A stretch of DNA of 6,646 bases from Candidatus Cloacimonadota bacterium (GCA_023230025.1 JALNYD010000155.1:1-6646), one strand, 5' to 3'; shown: positions 1 to 5,868, counted from the stretch's first letter. The notes: generated by a model not told the origin, from the letters alone. Program-made: numbers and translations.

Positions 1-343
1 AAAGAGGCTCAATGCCTCTTTGTATAAGGATTTCTGAAGCATAGACTTGGGATCTGATTCCCGGCAGATTGGCCAACACACTGATCCATAAACGGAATGC
101 CGTTGCTGATGCTTCAAAATGGTAATGATGCTTGCTTTGCCGATGCGTTTGCTCTGAAAAGCGGAAGGTAATCTCCTCCTCACTTTTAGACACCTGAAAG
201 CCAAAGACCTTGAGGGCTGCTTCCAGCTCCAGAACATCATTGCAGGGATTGTAGTTACGAATACAGATATCCCCTCTGGCGTGGGCGAGCAACACCATCA
301 GTCTTTGCAGGATGGACTTTGAACCGGGGATATCTGAGATCAT
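1..343 (-). CDS. aroA: 3-phosphoshikimate 1-carboxyvinyltransferase (EPSP synthase), N-terminal part; runs off left edge
   Basis: The minus frame is open from an ATG at 343 to the window edge and gives 114 residues. EPSP synthase joins shikimate-3-phosphate and PEP in the cytoplasmic shikimate pathway. The family signature PGSKSILQR lies at residues 6-14 and keeps K9, S10 and R14, matching E. coli K22, S23 and R27. D36 in NPCND, T81 and R84 in ATAFR, and R109 in QRGIEPL match further active-site positions. Two things are odd. The usual GNAGTAxR motif reads EASATAFR, so the Asn94 and Gly96 positions are both Ala. The protein also starts about 13 residues closer to PGSKS than E. coli AroA. An in-frame stop at 374-376 and no other ATG, GTG or TTG before M1 leave this start as the only canonical one, although no strong ribosome binding site is visible. 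The gene is divergent from the dCMP deaminase. The family assignment is good; whether the enzyme is active cannot be judged from this fragment. Confidence 0.82.
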   Translation of the reverse strand, partial: MISDIPGSKSILQRLMVLLAHARGDICIRNYNPCNDVLELEAALKVFGFQVSKSEEEITFRFSEQTHRQSKHHYHFEASATAFRLWISVLANLPGIRSQVYASEILIQRGIEPL

Positions 344-358
344 GCCGCAAGATTCAGG

Positions 359-378
359 CTTGACAGATTCCTGTCAAG
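359..378. promoter_or_regulatory. Perfect 8-bp inverted repeat in the divergent aroA / dCMP deaminase spacer
   Basis: CTTGACAG at 359-366 and CTGTCAAG at 371-378 are exact reverse complements around a 4-nt ATTC centre. The repeat lies in the 74-nt spacer between two divergent start codons (343 and 418). Because it is symmetric, each strand carries a consensus-like TTGACA hexamer, but neither has a convincing -10 box about 17 bp downstream. It could be an operator shared by both genes, overlapping -35 elements, or an RNA hairpin in a leader. There is no T-run, so a terminator is unlikely. Confidence 0.5.
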
Positions 379-406
379 ATCAAAGCTGGCGAACAAATCT
401 AAGTAT

Positions 407-411
407 AAGGA
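407..411 (+). promoter_or_regulatory. Ribosome binding site AAGGA for the dCMP deaminase
   Basis: AAGGA lies 6 nt before the ATG at 418 and supports that start codon. Confidence 0.7.
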
Positions 412-417
412 TCAGAG

Positions 418-897
418 ATGATTGAGCGTCCCTCTTGGCAAGAATACTTCATGCAGATGGCCATCCTTGCATCCAAACGCAGTACCTGTTTACGCAGAGC
501 AGTGGGAGCAGTGTTGGTGCGAGATAATCAGGTAATTTCCACCGGATACAACGGCAGCCCCAAACACACTGCGCATTGCGAGAAAACCGGGTGTCTGCGC
601 CAGCAACTCCAGGTTCCTTCTGGTGAAAAGCATGAACTATGCAGGGGTGTGCATGCCGAACAAAATGCCATTATCCAGGCTGCAATCAACGGCAGCAGTA
701 CGCGGGGAACGACACTATATTGCACTCATCAGCCTTGCAGTATTTGCGCCCGGCTGATCATCAATGCCGAGATCAGGACAATTTACATTGCCAATCGTTA
801 CCCGGATGCATTGGGTGAACAGTTACTCAGCGAAGCCGGTGTATCGATGATCCTCTATGACTTGGAGAGTAAACAAGAAACCAGGATTTGTAAGTAA
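418..897 (+). CDS. Deoxycytidylate (dCMP) deaminase, ComEB family
   Basis: This 159-residue protein is a zinc-dependent cytidine-deaminase-fold enzyme that converts dCMP to dUMP, the precursor of dTMP, in the cytoplasm. The zinc site is complete: HAEQNAI holds ligand H79 and catalytic E81, and PCSIC holds C107 and C110. The dCMP deaminase hallmarks are also present: RSTCLRRAVGA near residue 21, STGYNGSP near 41, and an insert with conserved cysteines (C24, C54, C59, C75). The length is typical of the family. The ATG start has a good AAGGA site. It is the first gene of a six-gene run, and its stop at 895-897 is only 1 nt from the next ATG, so it is probably co-transcribed with the transporter genes. 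That pairing is unexpected. The family call is very secure; the physiological link to the transporter is unknown. Confidence 0.95.
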   Translation: MIERPSWQEYFMQMAILASKRSTCLRRAVGAVLVRDNQVISTGYNGSPKHTAHCEKTGCLRQQLQVPSGEKHELCRGVHAEQNAIIQAAINGSSTRGTTLYCTHQPCSICARLIINAEIRTIYIANRYPDALGEQLLSEAGVSMILYDLESKQETRICK

Positions 898-898
898 T

Positions 899-1429
899 AT
901 GCTCAAACGTTTTAGTGCAATGGATCTGATCCTGATTGCGGCTTTCGCGGCAGTGGGGATTGCAATCAAGCCCATAGTGGGTCCCTTTTTCAAGATGATT
1001 TCCACTCCGTTGGGGATTCCCGGTGGATCATTTGGTGGTGGTTTTTATCTGATGTGGATGGTGCTGGCTATGGTGATAGTGGATAAAGCATACACGGGCA
1101 CCCTGTTTGGCATCATCCAGGCCATTGGTGTGTTGGTGATGGGAATGAGCGGCAATCAAGGAGCAGTATCTTTGATAAGCTATACCCTGCCAGGGATTTT
1201 GGCAGATCTGCTTTATCTTGGCTTGAGGCATCGCAAGAATCTTTATGTGCAAATGACTCTCTGCGCTTTTGCCAACGCCTTGGGAGCACTTTTGACAGGC
1301 ATCATAATCTTCAAACACCCTCCCATCTTTTTGGCGGGTATAACCGGCATGGCTCTGGTATCCGGAATTGTGGGTGGTATATTGAGTTTTGGTATTTATA
1401 AAAGTATAAAAGAACTAAGGATAATCTGA
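899..1429 (+). CDS. ECF transporter S component (substrate-binding membrane subunit), specificity unknown
   Basis: This is a 176-residue, very hydrophobic protein with about six membrane segments, roughly at residues 9-27, 47-63, 66-82, 92-109, 117-137 and 143-166. Size and topology match S components, which bind a vitamin or metal and are driven by the EcfA/EcfT module encoded three to five genes later. A glycine-rich stretch with two GG steps (residues 39-48) and the polar GNQGA loop after helix 3 probably line the binding site. The general layout recalls the YkoE / ABC_cobalt group (thiamine-precursor uptake in ykoEDC), but the resemblance is loose and no thiamine riboswitch is present. 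I chose ATG 899, which begins 1 nt after the deaminase stop. An in-frame ATG at 857 would overlap that gene by 41 nt and add a non-hydrophobic 14-residue leader. The ECF S assignment rests on both topology and operon context. Confidence 0.75.
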   Translation: MLKRFSAMDLILIAAFAAVGIAIKPIVGPFFKMISTPLGIPGGSFGGGFYLMWMVLAMVIVDKAYTGTLFGIIQAIGVLVMGMSGNQGAVSLISYTLPGILADLLYLGLRHRKNLYVQMTLCAFANALGALLTGIIIFKHPPIFLAGITGMALVSGIVGGILSFGIYKSIKELRII

Positions 1430-2355
1430 TGAAGTACACACTTGGACTGATAGTTTTGTTGATGGCAGTGCAGCTTGCCTCCATCGTTGTGATTGATACC
1501 AATGGGATCAACCACGAATATGCCTACGAGACCTTTTTCAAGTTGCAGCCAGGCGAATTCAGCACTTCTCGTGAAAAGGACGGTGTGCTGAATACTCAGA
1601 ATTGGACGGGTATCCGTTTCGATAAGTGGATGGCAGAGCAGAAACTGGGTGATTTTGCCCGGATCAAGTTCCTCTCCAAAGACCGCTATGAAGTAAGCTT
1701 CAGCAAAGTGGAGTGGGATACACTGAGCTGCTGGCTGGCCTATGCAGAAGGTGGTAAAACCTTTCCCAAACAGCAATTTCGCATTATCTTTCCTTTCCTC
1801 CGGGAAATGCACTGGGTAAGAGATCTTGACCGCGTTGTGCTGGAAAACGAAAAGGATATCGCCATTCCCCGAAAAGTGTTTAGTTTTGCAAACTTCTTCC
1901 AGCACCAGGAACTGATCAATGATCCCAAACCCTTCAAACGTATGCAGGGCTATAGCCTGGATCTCTTCCTGGGAGAGCTTAGTGAAAAACCCGTGAAGGA
2001 TATCATCCTTTACAGTGCCGATGATCTGATCCAAAACCTGATCTATCCCTCCCAGCTTTCCGGAGCCGTCATGGAACTCACAGAGGATGGCAAGTATAAC
2101 CTGAAAAGTCCTCAAATCCCAGGCGGAATGTGGATGAAGGATATTGTATATCTGCAGTGCGATAACAGTGCCATCATCAACCTCAAATACATCTCAAAGT
2201 TGATCCCAATCGCCAAAACTCTGGCCTGGGACCTTAGCCCCGAAGTGCGTGTAGTCATTGATCAGGGCACATATGTTGAGGAGCTCAGTTTTGCCGATGC
2301 TTTAAGCGAGCCCATGCTGCTGGAAAGTGCCGAATACTTCGAAATCATCCCCTAG
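1429..2355 (+). CDS. Exported or membrane-anchored protein with two degenerate sulfite-oxidase-like modules; putative ECF accessory protein
   Basis: This 308-residue protein has one hydrophobic N-terminal segment (residues 4-22) after K3, read as a signal peptide or anchor. No lipobox cysteine is present. Module 1 (about 35-140) has the order NWTGIRFDKWM (58-68), RIKFLSKDRYEV, LAYAEGGKTFP (103-113), then RIIFPFLREMHWVRDLDRVVL. This resembles the oxidoreductase molybdopterin-binding (sulfite oxidase / YedY) fold pattern WTGVpL, DGY, pLRlvvP, vKwv. Module 2 (about 168-244) repeats it more faintly, from GYSLDLFLGEL to IPGGMWMKDIVYL. The expected catalytic Cys before WTG is replaced by a Ser/Thr stretch, and the only cysteines are C101 and C244, so redox catalysis is unlikely. 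The last 60 residues are unassigned. The start is set by AAGGA at 1417-1421 and the TGATG overlap with the S gene. Its place inside the ECF cassette suggests substrate capture or an accessory role; that is inference. Confidence 0.6.
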   Translation: MKYTLGLIVLLMAVQLASIVVIDTNGINHEYAYETFFKLQPGEFSTSREKDGVLNTQNWTGIRFDKWMAEQKLGDFARIKFLSKDRYEVSFSKVEWDTLSCWLAYAEGGKTFPKQQFRIIFPFLREMHWVRDLDRVVLENEKDIAIPRKVFSFANFFQHQELINDPKPFKRMQGYSLDLFLGELSEKPVKDIILYSADDLIQNLIYPSQLSGAVMELTEDGKYNLKSPQIPGGMWMKDIVYLQCDNSAIINLKYISKLIPIAKTLAWDLSPEVRVVIDQGTYVEELSFADALSEPMLLESAEYFEIIP

Positions 2356-3001
2356 ACTGCAGGTCAATAGACTCCGTCTGCATTATCCGGATTCGGAACA
2401 GCCGATCTTCAGCGAGCTAAGCTTTGTGCTGGAGGCTGGCGAATGCCTGGCCATCCGGGGAGCTAATGCCTGCGGGAAAAGCAGTTTGCTAAATGCTCTG
2501 TGCGGGATTATTCCGCATTATGTAAAGGCGGCAATCAGCGGAGATATAATCCTTGATGGCAGTTCGATCATGGATCTGCCACTATGTGAGATGTACAGGA
2601 ACATGGCTGTAGTGCTGGCAGAGCCGAAAAACCAGCTGCTGTTACCCACAGTTGAAGCAGAGCTGGCATTTGCTCTGGAGAACATGGCAGTTCCAGCTCA
2701 AATTATCCGGCAAAGGATAACTGATGCCGCGAATTATTTTGGTCTAAGCCAGTTTATGCATAAATCCCCCGCTCAGCTTAGCGGAGGTGAGCAGCGGCTC
2801 TTGCTCTTTGCCATTTGTGAAGCGATGCCAAGTCCCCTGGTGCTGCTGGATGAGCCTGAACGGGGGCTATCCGGGTATTCCCTTTGCCTGCTAGGTTCCT
2901 GGCTGGAAGCTCTGAAGCAAAAGGGACGCTCAATAATCATGGCCACGCATAGTGCGGAGCTGATCGCTCAAAGCAACCAAGTGATCAGTATTGGAGCCTA
3001 A
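2327..3001 (+). CDS. ECF transporter ATPase subunit 1 (EcfA-like)
   Basis: This is a 224-residue ABC ATPase. Walker A is GANACGKSS (45-53), the signature is LSGGEQ (151-156), Walker B is LVLLDE (171-176) with catalytic E176, and the switch histidine is H208 in MATHS. The Q-loop is unusual: where ECF ATPases read VFQxPxxQ this one reads VLAEPKNQ, so the magnesium-contacting Gln is Ala98. The D-loop reads GLSG instead of GLD. The protein is about 50 residues shorter than typical EcfA proteins (about 270-290) and lacks their C-terminal extension. The start is GTG at 2327. It is the only canonical start after the in-frame stop at 2303-2305, and it overlaps the previous gene by 29 nt. It probably pairs with the next gene as a heterodimer powering the S/T complex. 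Confidence 0.88.
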   Translation: MPNTSKSSPRLQVNRLRLHYPDSEQPIFSELSFVLEAGECLAIRGANACGKSSLLNALCGIIPHYVKAAISGDIILDGSSIMDLPLCEMYRNMAVVLAEPKNQLLLPTVEAELAFALENMAVPAQIIRQRITDAANYFGLSQFMHKSPAQLSGGEQRLLLFAICEAMPSPLVLLDEPERGLSGYSLCLLGSWLEALKQKGRSIIMATHSAELIAQSNQVISIGA

Positions 3002-3594
3002 TGTTCAGGATCCGGAATCTGTACTTTGCCTATCCCAATCAGCCAGCCTTGTTCAAGGATCTTCAGGCCGAGTTTTATCTCAAGCAAAACACCTTGATAC
3101 AAGGTGAAAACGGGTGCGGTAAAAGCAGTCTGCTAAAACTTCTGGTAGGGGATTTGAAAGCTCAGTCCGGAAGCATCAGTTTAACCCCCGACAAAGCCTG
3201 GTTCTATGTGCCTCAGGACGCTCAAAGCCGCATTCTGGGCTTGACCATCGAACAGGATCTGCGGCTTTGGCAGATCGCCGGACTCCAGCTTTCACTTGAT
3301 CAATTGGCCAATCTGCCACTATTGAGAGGTTTTGATCCGGAGCTTTTCCAGCTCCCCTTGCGTGAGCTTTCAACCGGAACCAAGCAAGCCTATGTGCTAT
3401 CGTTGGCTTTGCTGCATAGTAATAGCTATCTCATTCTCGATGAAGCATTACCAGGTTTGGATGAGCAACGCCGGACAATCTTTAGCTCAGAACTATCCCG
3501 GCACAAGGGAATCCTGGCGGTAAGCCATGACGCATTTTCAGAACCGGATATCTTTGACCACACGCTGATCCTGCAAAACGGGGGTCTGTTTTGA
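3001..3594 (+). CDS. ECF transporter ATPase subunit 2 (EcfA'-like), short
   Basis: This is a 197-residue ABC ATPase, among the shortest that can hold the full motif set. Walker A is GENGCGKSS (35-43), the Q-loop Gln is Q72 in VPQDAQ, Walker B is YLILDE (143-148) with E148, the D-loop is GLD (152-154) and the switch histidine is H176 in VSHD. The signature is degenerate, LSTGTKQ (123-129) instead of LSGGQ/E. Degeneracy is therefore reciprocal to ATPase 1: this subunit keeps the catalytic residues that ATPase 1 partly lost, and ATPase 1 keeps the signature this one lost. The start ATG overlaps the preceding stop as TAATG, with GGAG at 2993-2996. Translation is probably coupled, giving matched amounts of the two ATPases. 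No C-terminal regulatory domain is present. Confidence 0.88.
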   Translation: MFRIRNLYFAYPNQPALFKDLQAEFYLKQNTLIQGENGCGKSSLLKLLVGDLKAQSGSISLTPDKAWFYVPQDAQSRILGLTIEQDLRLWQIAGLQLSLDQLANLPLLRGFDPELFQLPLRELSTGTKQAYVLSLALLHSNSYLILDEALPGLDEQRRTIFSSELSRHKGILAVSHDAFSEPDIFDHTLILQNGGLF

Positions 3595-4307
3595 AGCGGT
3601 TCTTGCATCCACTCTCCTACATTTGTTTGTGCATCCTGTACAGCAGTCTTGCCCTCGTCATCGCCGATCCAACCAAGCAACTGATGTTGTTGATCATCGC
3701 CTGGGCTTTGGATTGGCGGGGTGGAGCAACAGTGATGCTGGACAGGATCAGAGGATTAGGGAGGTATCTGTGGCTTTTCCTGAGCGTTATGCTGATCCAA
3801 CTGCTCTTTGTGCGGGAGGGCGACCTGATAATGAAATTTGCTTTCATCGAGATCCATGAACAGGGATTGCAGCAGGCCCTGATCATCGGGATGCGGCTGG
3901 CGATAATCTATATGGTTGCCAATAGCCTCAGTAAGCTGGATTTCACTTTGTACAAAGCGGCTTTCTCCAGGATCGGCTTACCGGAGGAACTGAGCTTTAT
4001 GATCTCGTATATGGCACATCTGGTTCCACAATTGAACTCGAACTTCAAAGGACAAATCAAGGAATTGAAGCTGAGGGGAATCCAGATCCGAAAACTACCT
4101 TTGCGGGAGAAACTGGAGATCTATAAGATCATCTCGATTGCCACGGTAGCGCAGATAGTCCTGAGTAGCAAAACTCAGGCCATCGCTCTGGAACTAAGGG
4201 GATTCAGAAGCATAGGGCGGCGCAGCAATCTGCACGTGATTCTTTTCAGCTATCGGGATCTGTTTGTGCCCCTGTGGGCAGTTCTACTGATAATTATCCT
4301 GTTATAA
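3591..4307 (+). CDS. ECF transporter T component (EcfT / CbiQ family transmembrane coupling subunit)
   Basis: This 238-residue membrane protein has hydrophobic segments near residues 8-25, 29-41, 58-74, 93-111, 178-192 and 224-238. Between them is a charged cytoplasmic stretch with the two short xRG coupling motifs of EcfT: LKLRG (159-163) and LELRG (200-204). In the family, the helices carrying these motifs dock into grooves of the two ATPases and pass ATP-driven movement to the S component. It is the last gene of the cassette. The start is TTG at 3591, overlapping the ATPase 2 stop by 4 nt (TTGA), with a GGGGG ribosome-binding stretch at 3580-3584, 6 nt upstream. The stop lies only 6 nt from the convergent kinase gene, and I saw no clear terminator in between. 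Confidence 0.87.
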   Translation: MKRFLHPLSYICLCILYSSLALVIADPTKQLMLLIIAWALDWRGGATVMLDRIRGLGRYLWLFLSVMLIQLLFVREGDLIMKFAFIEIHEQGLQQALIIGMRLAIIYMVANSLSKLDFTLYKAAFSRIGLPEELSFMISYMAHLVPQLNSNFKGQIKELKLRGIQIRKLPLREKLEIYKIISIATVAQIVLSSKTQAIALELRGFRSIGRRSNLHVILFSYRDLFVPLWAVLLIIILL

Positions 4308-4313
4308 CCAGGC

Positions 4314-4862
4314 TCAGGTCTTATCCCGGCATATCCGCTGCAATAGCTGACCGGTGATGTCTTCAGCACTCAGCTTATCGGTATCAATAGCTTCCGGATA
4401 ATTACTCCGGATAGAGCGTAGTCGATCCAGACACAATTGGGGATCTCGCTGTAATCCTGATCCTGCAATCCGCTTCAATAGCTCTTCCTCACTGCAATAC
4501 AGGGTGAAGTGCAACAGCTTGTAGTTAGTCCGGGAAAGGCGGGACAGCAGATTTTCCACAATTTGGGGTTCATGCATTACCCAGCTAAAGATAATGTAGC
4601 TAAATGACTCCTCGAGAAAGGATGAGAGCATGAATGCAGCATTACGCAGCACCATTTCCTTGCTTCTAGGGCTCACCACGAAGGGATTCATGCGCCAAAG
4701 ATCATCTCCGTCCAGCCAGACGCAATTACCAAGGCTTTTGAAAAGTCTGGCAGCAACGCTTGACTTCCCCGTTCCCGGTGCTCCCCCGATCAAGATCAAT
4801 AGCGGTTGTAGTATTGTTCTATCCGTCGTATTACTCCTGTGCAGCCAAAAGAATTGCCCCAA
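4314..4862 (-). CDS. P-loop ATPase / small-molecule kinase-like protein, substrate unknown
   Basis: This 182-residue cytoplasmic protein has an N-terminal Walker A GGAPGTGKSS (26-35) and an acidic strand LDGDDLWRMNPF (50-61), an arrangement seen in AAA_33-type, gluconate/shikimate kinase and phosphotransferase-like P-loop proteins. The FSWVMHEP segment (near 92-99), the YCSEEELLKR stretch (127-136) and later arginines R138-region and R152 resemble the core and lid of nucleoside-monophosphate-kinase folds. Those proteins phosphorylate a small molecule or antibiotic; the substrate here is not identifiable. The start is uncertain. TTG at 4862 has GGAG just upstream and overlaps the ROK gene by 32 nt, which fits coupling. 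A TTG at 4799 would give a shorter protein that begins just before the P-loop, without an evident ribosome binding site. It probably shares a transcript with the ROK kinase, which suggests sugar or metabolite phosphorylation, but that is inference. Confidence 0.7.
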   Translation of the reverse strand: MGQFFWLHRSNTTDRTILQPLLILIGGAPGTGKSSVAARLFKSLGNCVWLDGDDLWRMNPFVVSPRSKEMVLRNAAFMLSSFLEESFSYIIFSWVMHEPQIVENLLSRLSRTNYKLLHFTLYCSEEELLKRIAGSGLQRDPQLCLDRLRSIRSNYPEAIDTDKLSAEDITGQLLQRICRDKT

Positions 4863-5718
4863 TTACTCCAGCCAGATTCCCGGTTTTGGCTTTCTGGATT
4901 GCTGTGTGGTGGTTCACCTTTGCTGTATTGGCTGCAATAGTCATGGCAATCTGATCAATATCATACAATCCAGCTTCCATTGCCCCACCGCCGATTACGA
5001 TCACATCCGGATCCAGGAGCATTGCCAGATTTGCCAGACCCATACTCAAAAAGTCTCTTCCTCTTTTGATTATCGTTTGCAGGCCCGGAGTACGGCGAGC
5101 ATCCTGGAGCAATTCATCTAATCCACAACTGGCATACTTGGGATCAATCTGCCTGGCTGCTTTGCGAATAGCACTCACCGAGCTGTATGCCTCCAGACAG
5201 CCTGAAAGACCACAACTGCATTTCAAACCATCTCTTTGTACACACATATGCCCGGCTTCCAAGGCAAAACCCTGACTGCCATGATAGATGCGGCCATTCA
5301 GGACAAGTCCGCTGCCTATTCCCGTTCCCACGGTGATGCCCAGAACCACTCCCAGTGTTGACTGTGCTTCTGCCAATGTCATCAGATTGGCATCATTGTC
5401 GCAAACTGCAATCTTCCTGAACTCATCAGGGACTATATCCAGCGGACTTTTTCTGATCCACCAACGCAGATTGGGGTTCACTCCCAGGAGCATCCCGCTT
5501 TTCCGGTCAATGGTACCGGGTGTGGCAATGCCAATGCCAGCTATATCCGGATTCTGATCCATCAGTTCATGGATAAGTTTTCTGGTAACATGCAGGAATT
5601 CCTTTAATCCAGTTTGGGGGGTGGGAATAGATGATGCCAAACGTAATTCCTCTCCCGGATTGCCTATGCCATACTTGATCGCAGTGCCTCCAATATCAAT
5701 GCCGAGATAGTAAGTCAT
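4831..5718 (-). CDS. ROK-family sugar kinase (glucokinase-like)
   Basis: This 295-residue cytoplasmic ROK protein has the actin-like ATPase fold that phosphorylates hexoses or amino sugars. It carries the N-terminal phosphate loop DIGGT (8-12), the CDNDAN motif with catalytic base D109 (106-111), and GTGIGSG (131-137). The ROK zinc and sugar signature is complete: E154, H157, C167, C169, C174 and E176 in a GH...CxCGxxGCLE pattern. The second nucleotide region is DPDVIVIGGG. There is no N-terminal helix-turn-helix, so it is a kinase and not a ROK repressor. Glucose, N-acetylglucosamine, N-acetylmannosamine and fructose specificities cannot be told apart here. Two ATGs are adjacent (5721 and 5718). 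GGAG at 5724-5727 is 5 nt from the second but only 2 nt from the first, so I prefer 5718. The downstream P-loop gene overlaps its end. Confidence 0.92.
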   Translation of the reverse strand: MTYYLGIDIGGTAIKYGIGNPGEELRLASSIPTPQTGLKEFLHVTRKLIHELMDQNPDIAGIGIATPGTIDRKSGMLLGVNPNLRWWIRKSPLDIVPDEFRKIAVCDNDANLMTLAEAQSTLGVVLGITVGTGIGSGLVLNGRIYHGSQGFALEAGHMCVQRDGLKCSCGLSGCLEAYSSVSAIRKAARQIDPKYASCGLDELLQDARRTPGLQTIIKRGRDFLSMGLANLAMLLDPDVIVIGGGAMEAGLYDIDQIAMTIAANTAKVNHHTAIQKAKTGNLAGVIGAILLAAQE

Positions 5719-5723
5719 CATTT

Positions 5724-5727
5724 CTCC
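5724..5727 (-). promoter_or_regulatory. Ribosome binding site GGAG of the ROK kinase gene
   Basis: On the minus strand GGAG is followed by AA and then two ATG codons in a row. The spacing favours the second ATG (5718) over the first (5721). Confidence 0.6.
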
Positions 5728-5730
5728 AAT

Positions 5731-5744
5731 GCTATCTTTATAGC
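5731..5744 (-). repeat. Small inverted repeat in the ROK kinase leader, overlapping a TATAAA box
   Basis: GCTAT and ATAGC are exact complements around a 4-nt centre, 3 nt from the GGAG site on the minus strand. The centre contains TATAAA, a possible -10 box, but no good -35 lies 16-18 bp upstream. It could be an operator or a hairpin limiting ribosome access. Confidence 0.3.
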
Positions 5745-5794
5745 TTTGTGTTGTCTAAGTTCTACCCCGAAGCAGTCAAGCTCTTTTGTTTTTC

Positions 5795-5857
5795 AACAGG
5801 GGGCAGATCTTCTATTTACAACTGATATCAGCTCCTTCAATCAGTAAACAGGGGCAG
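5795..5857. repeat. Pair of direct repeats ACAGGGGGCAG / ACAGGGGCAG
   Basis: AACAGGGGGCAG (5795-5806) and AAACAGGGGCAG (5846-5857) are near-identical and about 51 nt apart. They flank an imperfect inverted repeat (5815-5848) that contains the palindrome CTGATATCAG (5822-5831). Confidence 0.4.
5822..5831. promoter_or_regulatory. 10-bp perfect palindrome CTGATATCAG
   Basis: This exact palindrome sits between the two direct repeats. It is about 100 nt upstream of the ROK start on the minus strand, at a distance compatible with an operator. Chance occurrence is possible. Confidence 0.3.
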
Positions 5858-5868
5858 CCCCAGCTGCC
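5853..5868 (-). terminator. GC-rich hairpin, possible weak terminator of the GyrI-like gene
   Basis: GGCAGC and GCTGCC are perfect arms with a 4-nt loop, about 110 nt after the stop codon at 5978 on the minus strand. The sequence that follows the stem is CCTGTTTAC and not a clean T-run, so intrinsic termination would be weak. Confidence 0.25.

Larger units (their letters stand above)
418..4307 (+). other. Inferred six-gene operon: dCMP deaminase plus complete ECF-type ABC importer
   Basis: Six same-strand genes follow one another with a 1-nt gap, then overlaps of 1 (TGATG), 29, 1 (TAATG) and 4 (TTGA) nt. This implies one transcript and translational coupling. The order is deaminase, S component, exported two-module protein, ATPase 1, ATPase 2, T component. 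The S-A-A-T set makes a dedicated group I energy-coupling-factor transporter. I found no riboswitch-like leader before 418, so ligand control through known TPP or cobalamin elements is not supported. Confidence 0.8.

Noticed and set aside
1..21. Perfect 8-bp inverted repeat AAAGAGGC / GCCTCTTT with a 5-nt loop at the window edge, terminator-like
   Set aside because: It lies inside the aroA frame and encodes the conserved-looking QRGIEPL segment. Whether a T-run follows on the minus strand cannot be seen because the window ends.
344..417. TPP, cobalamin or other vitamin riboswitch upstream of the ECF operon
   Set aside because: The spacer is only 74 nt and lacks the conserved TPP or B12 core elements; a CTGAGA at 334-339 lies in the aroA start region without partner motifs.
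857..898. Earlier ATG (857) as the S-component start
   Set aside because: It would lie deep inside the deaminase gene and add a non-hydrophobic leader; the ATG at 899 fits the 1-nt junction.
1396..2115. Long minus-strand open frame (239 codons) opposite the sulfite-oxidase-like gene
   Set aside because: It is the antisense shadow of a gene with clear family patterns, coupled starts and a ribosome binding site on the plus strand.
4305..4325. Bidirectional terminator between the convergent T-component and kinase genes
   Set aside because: Only an imperfect ATAA/TTAT pairing with mismatches is visible; there is no stable stem with T-runs.
4630..5121. Plus-strand open frame (163 codons) opposite the kinase pair
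   Set aside because: It crosses two well-supported minus-strand genes, and its translation shows no family pattern.
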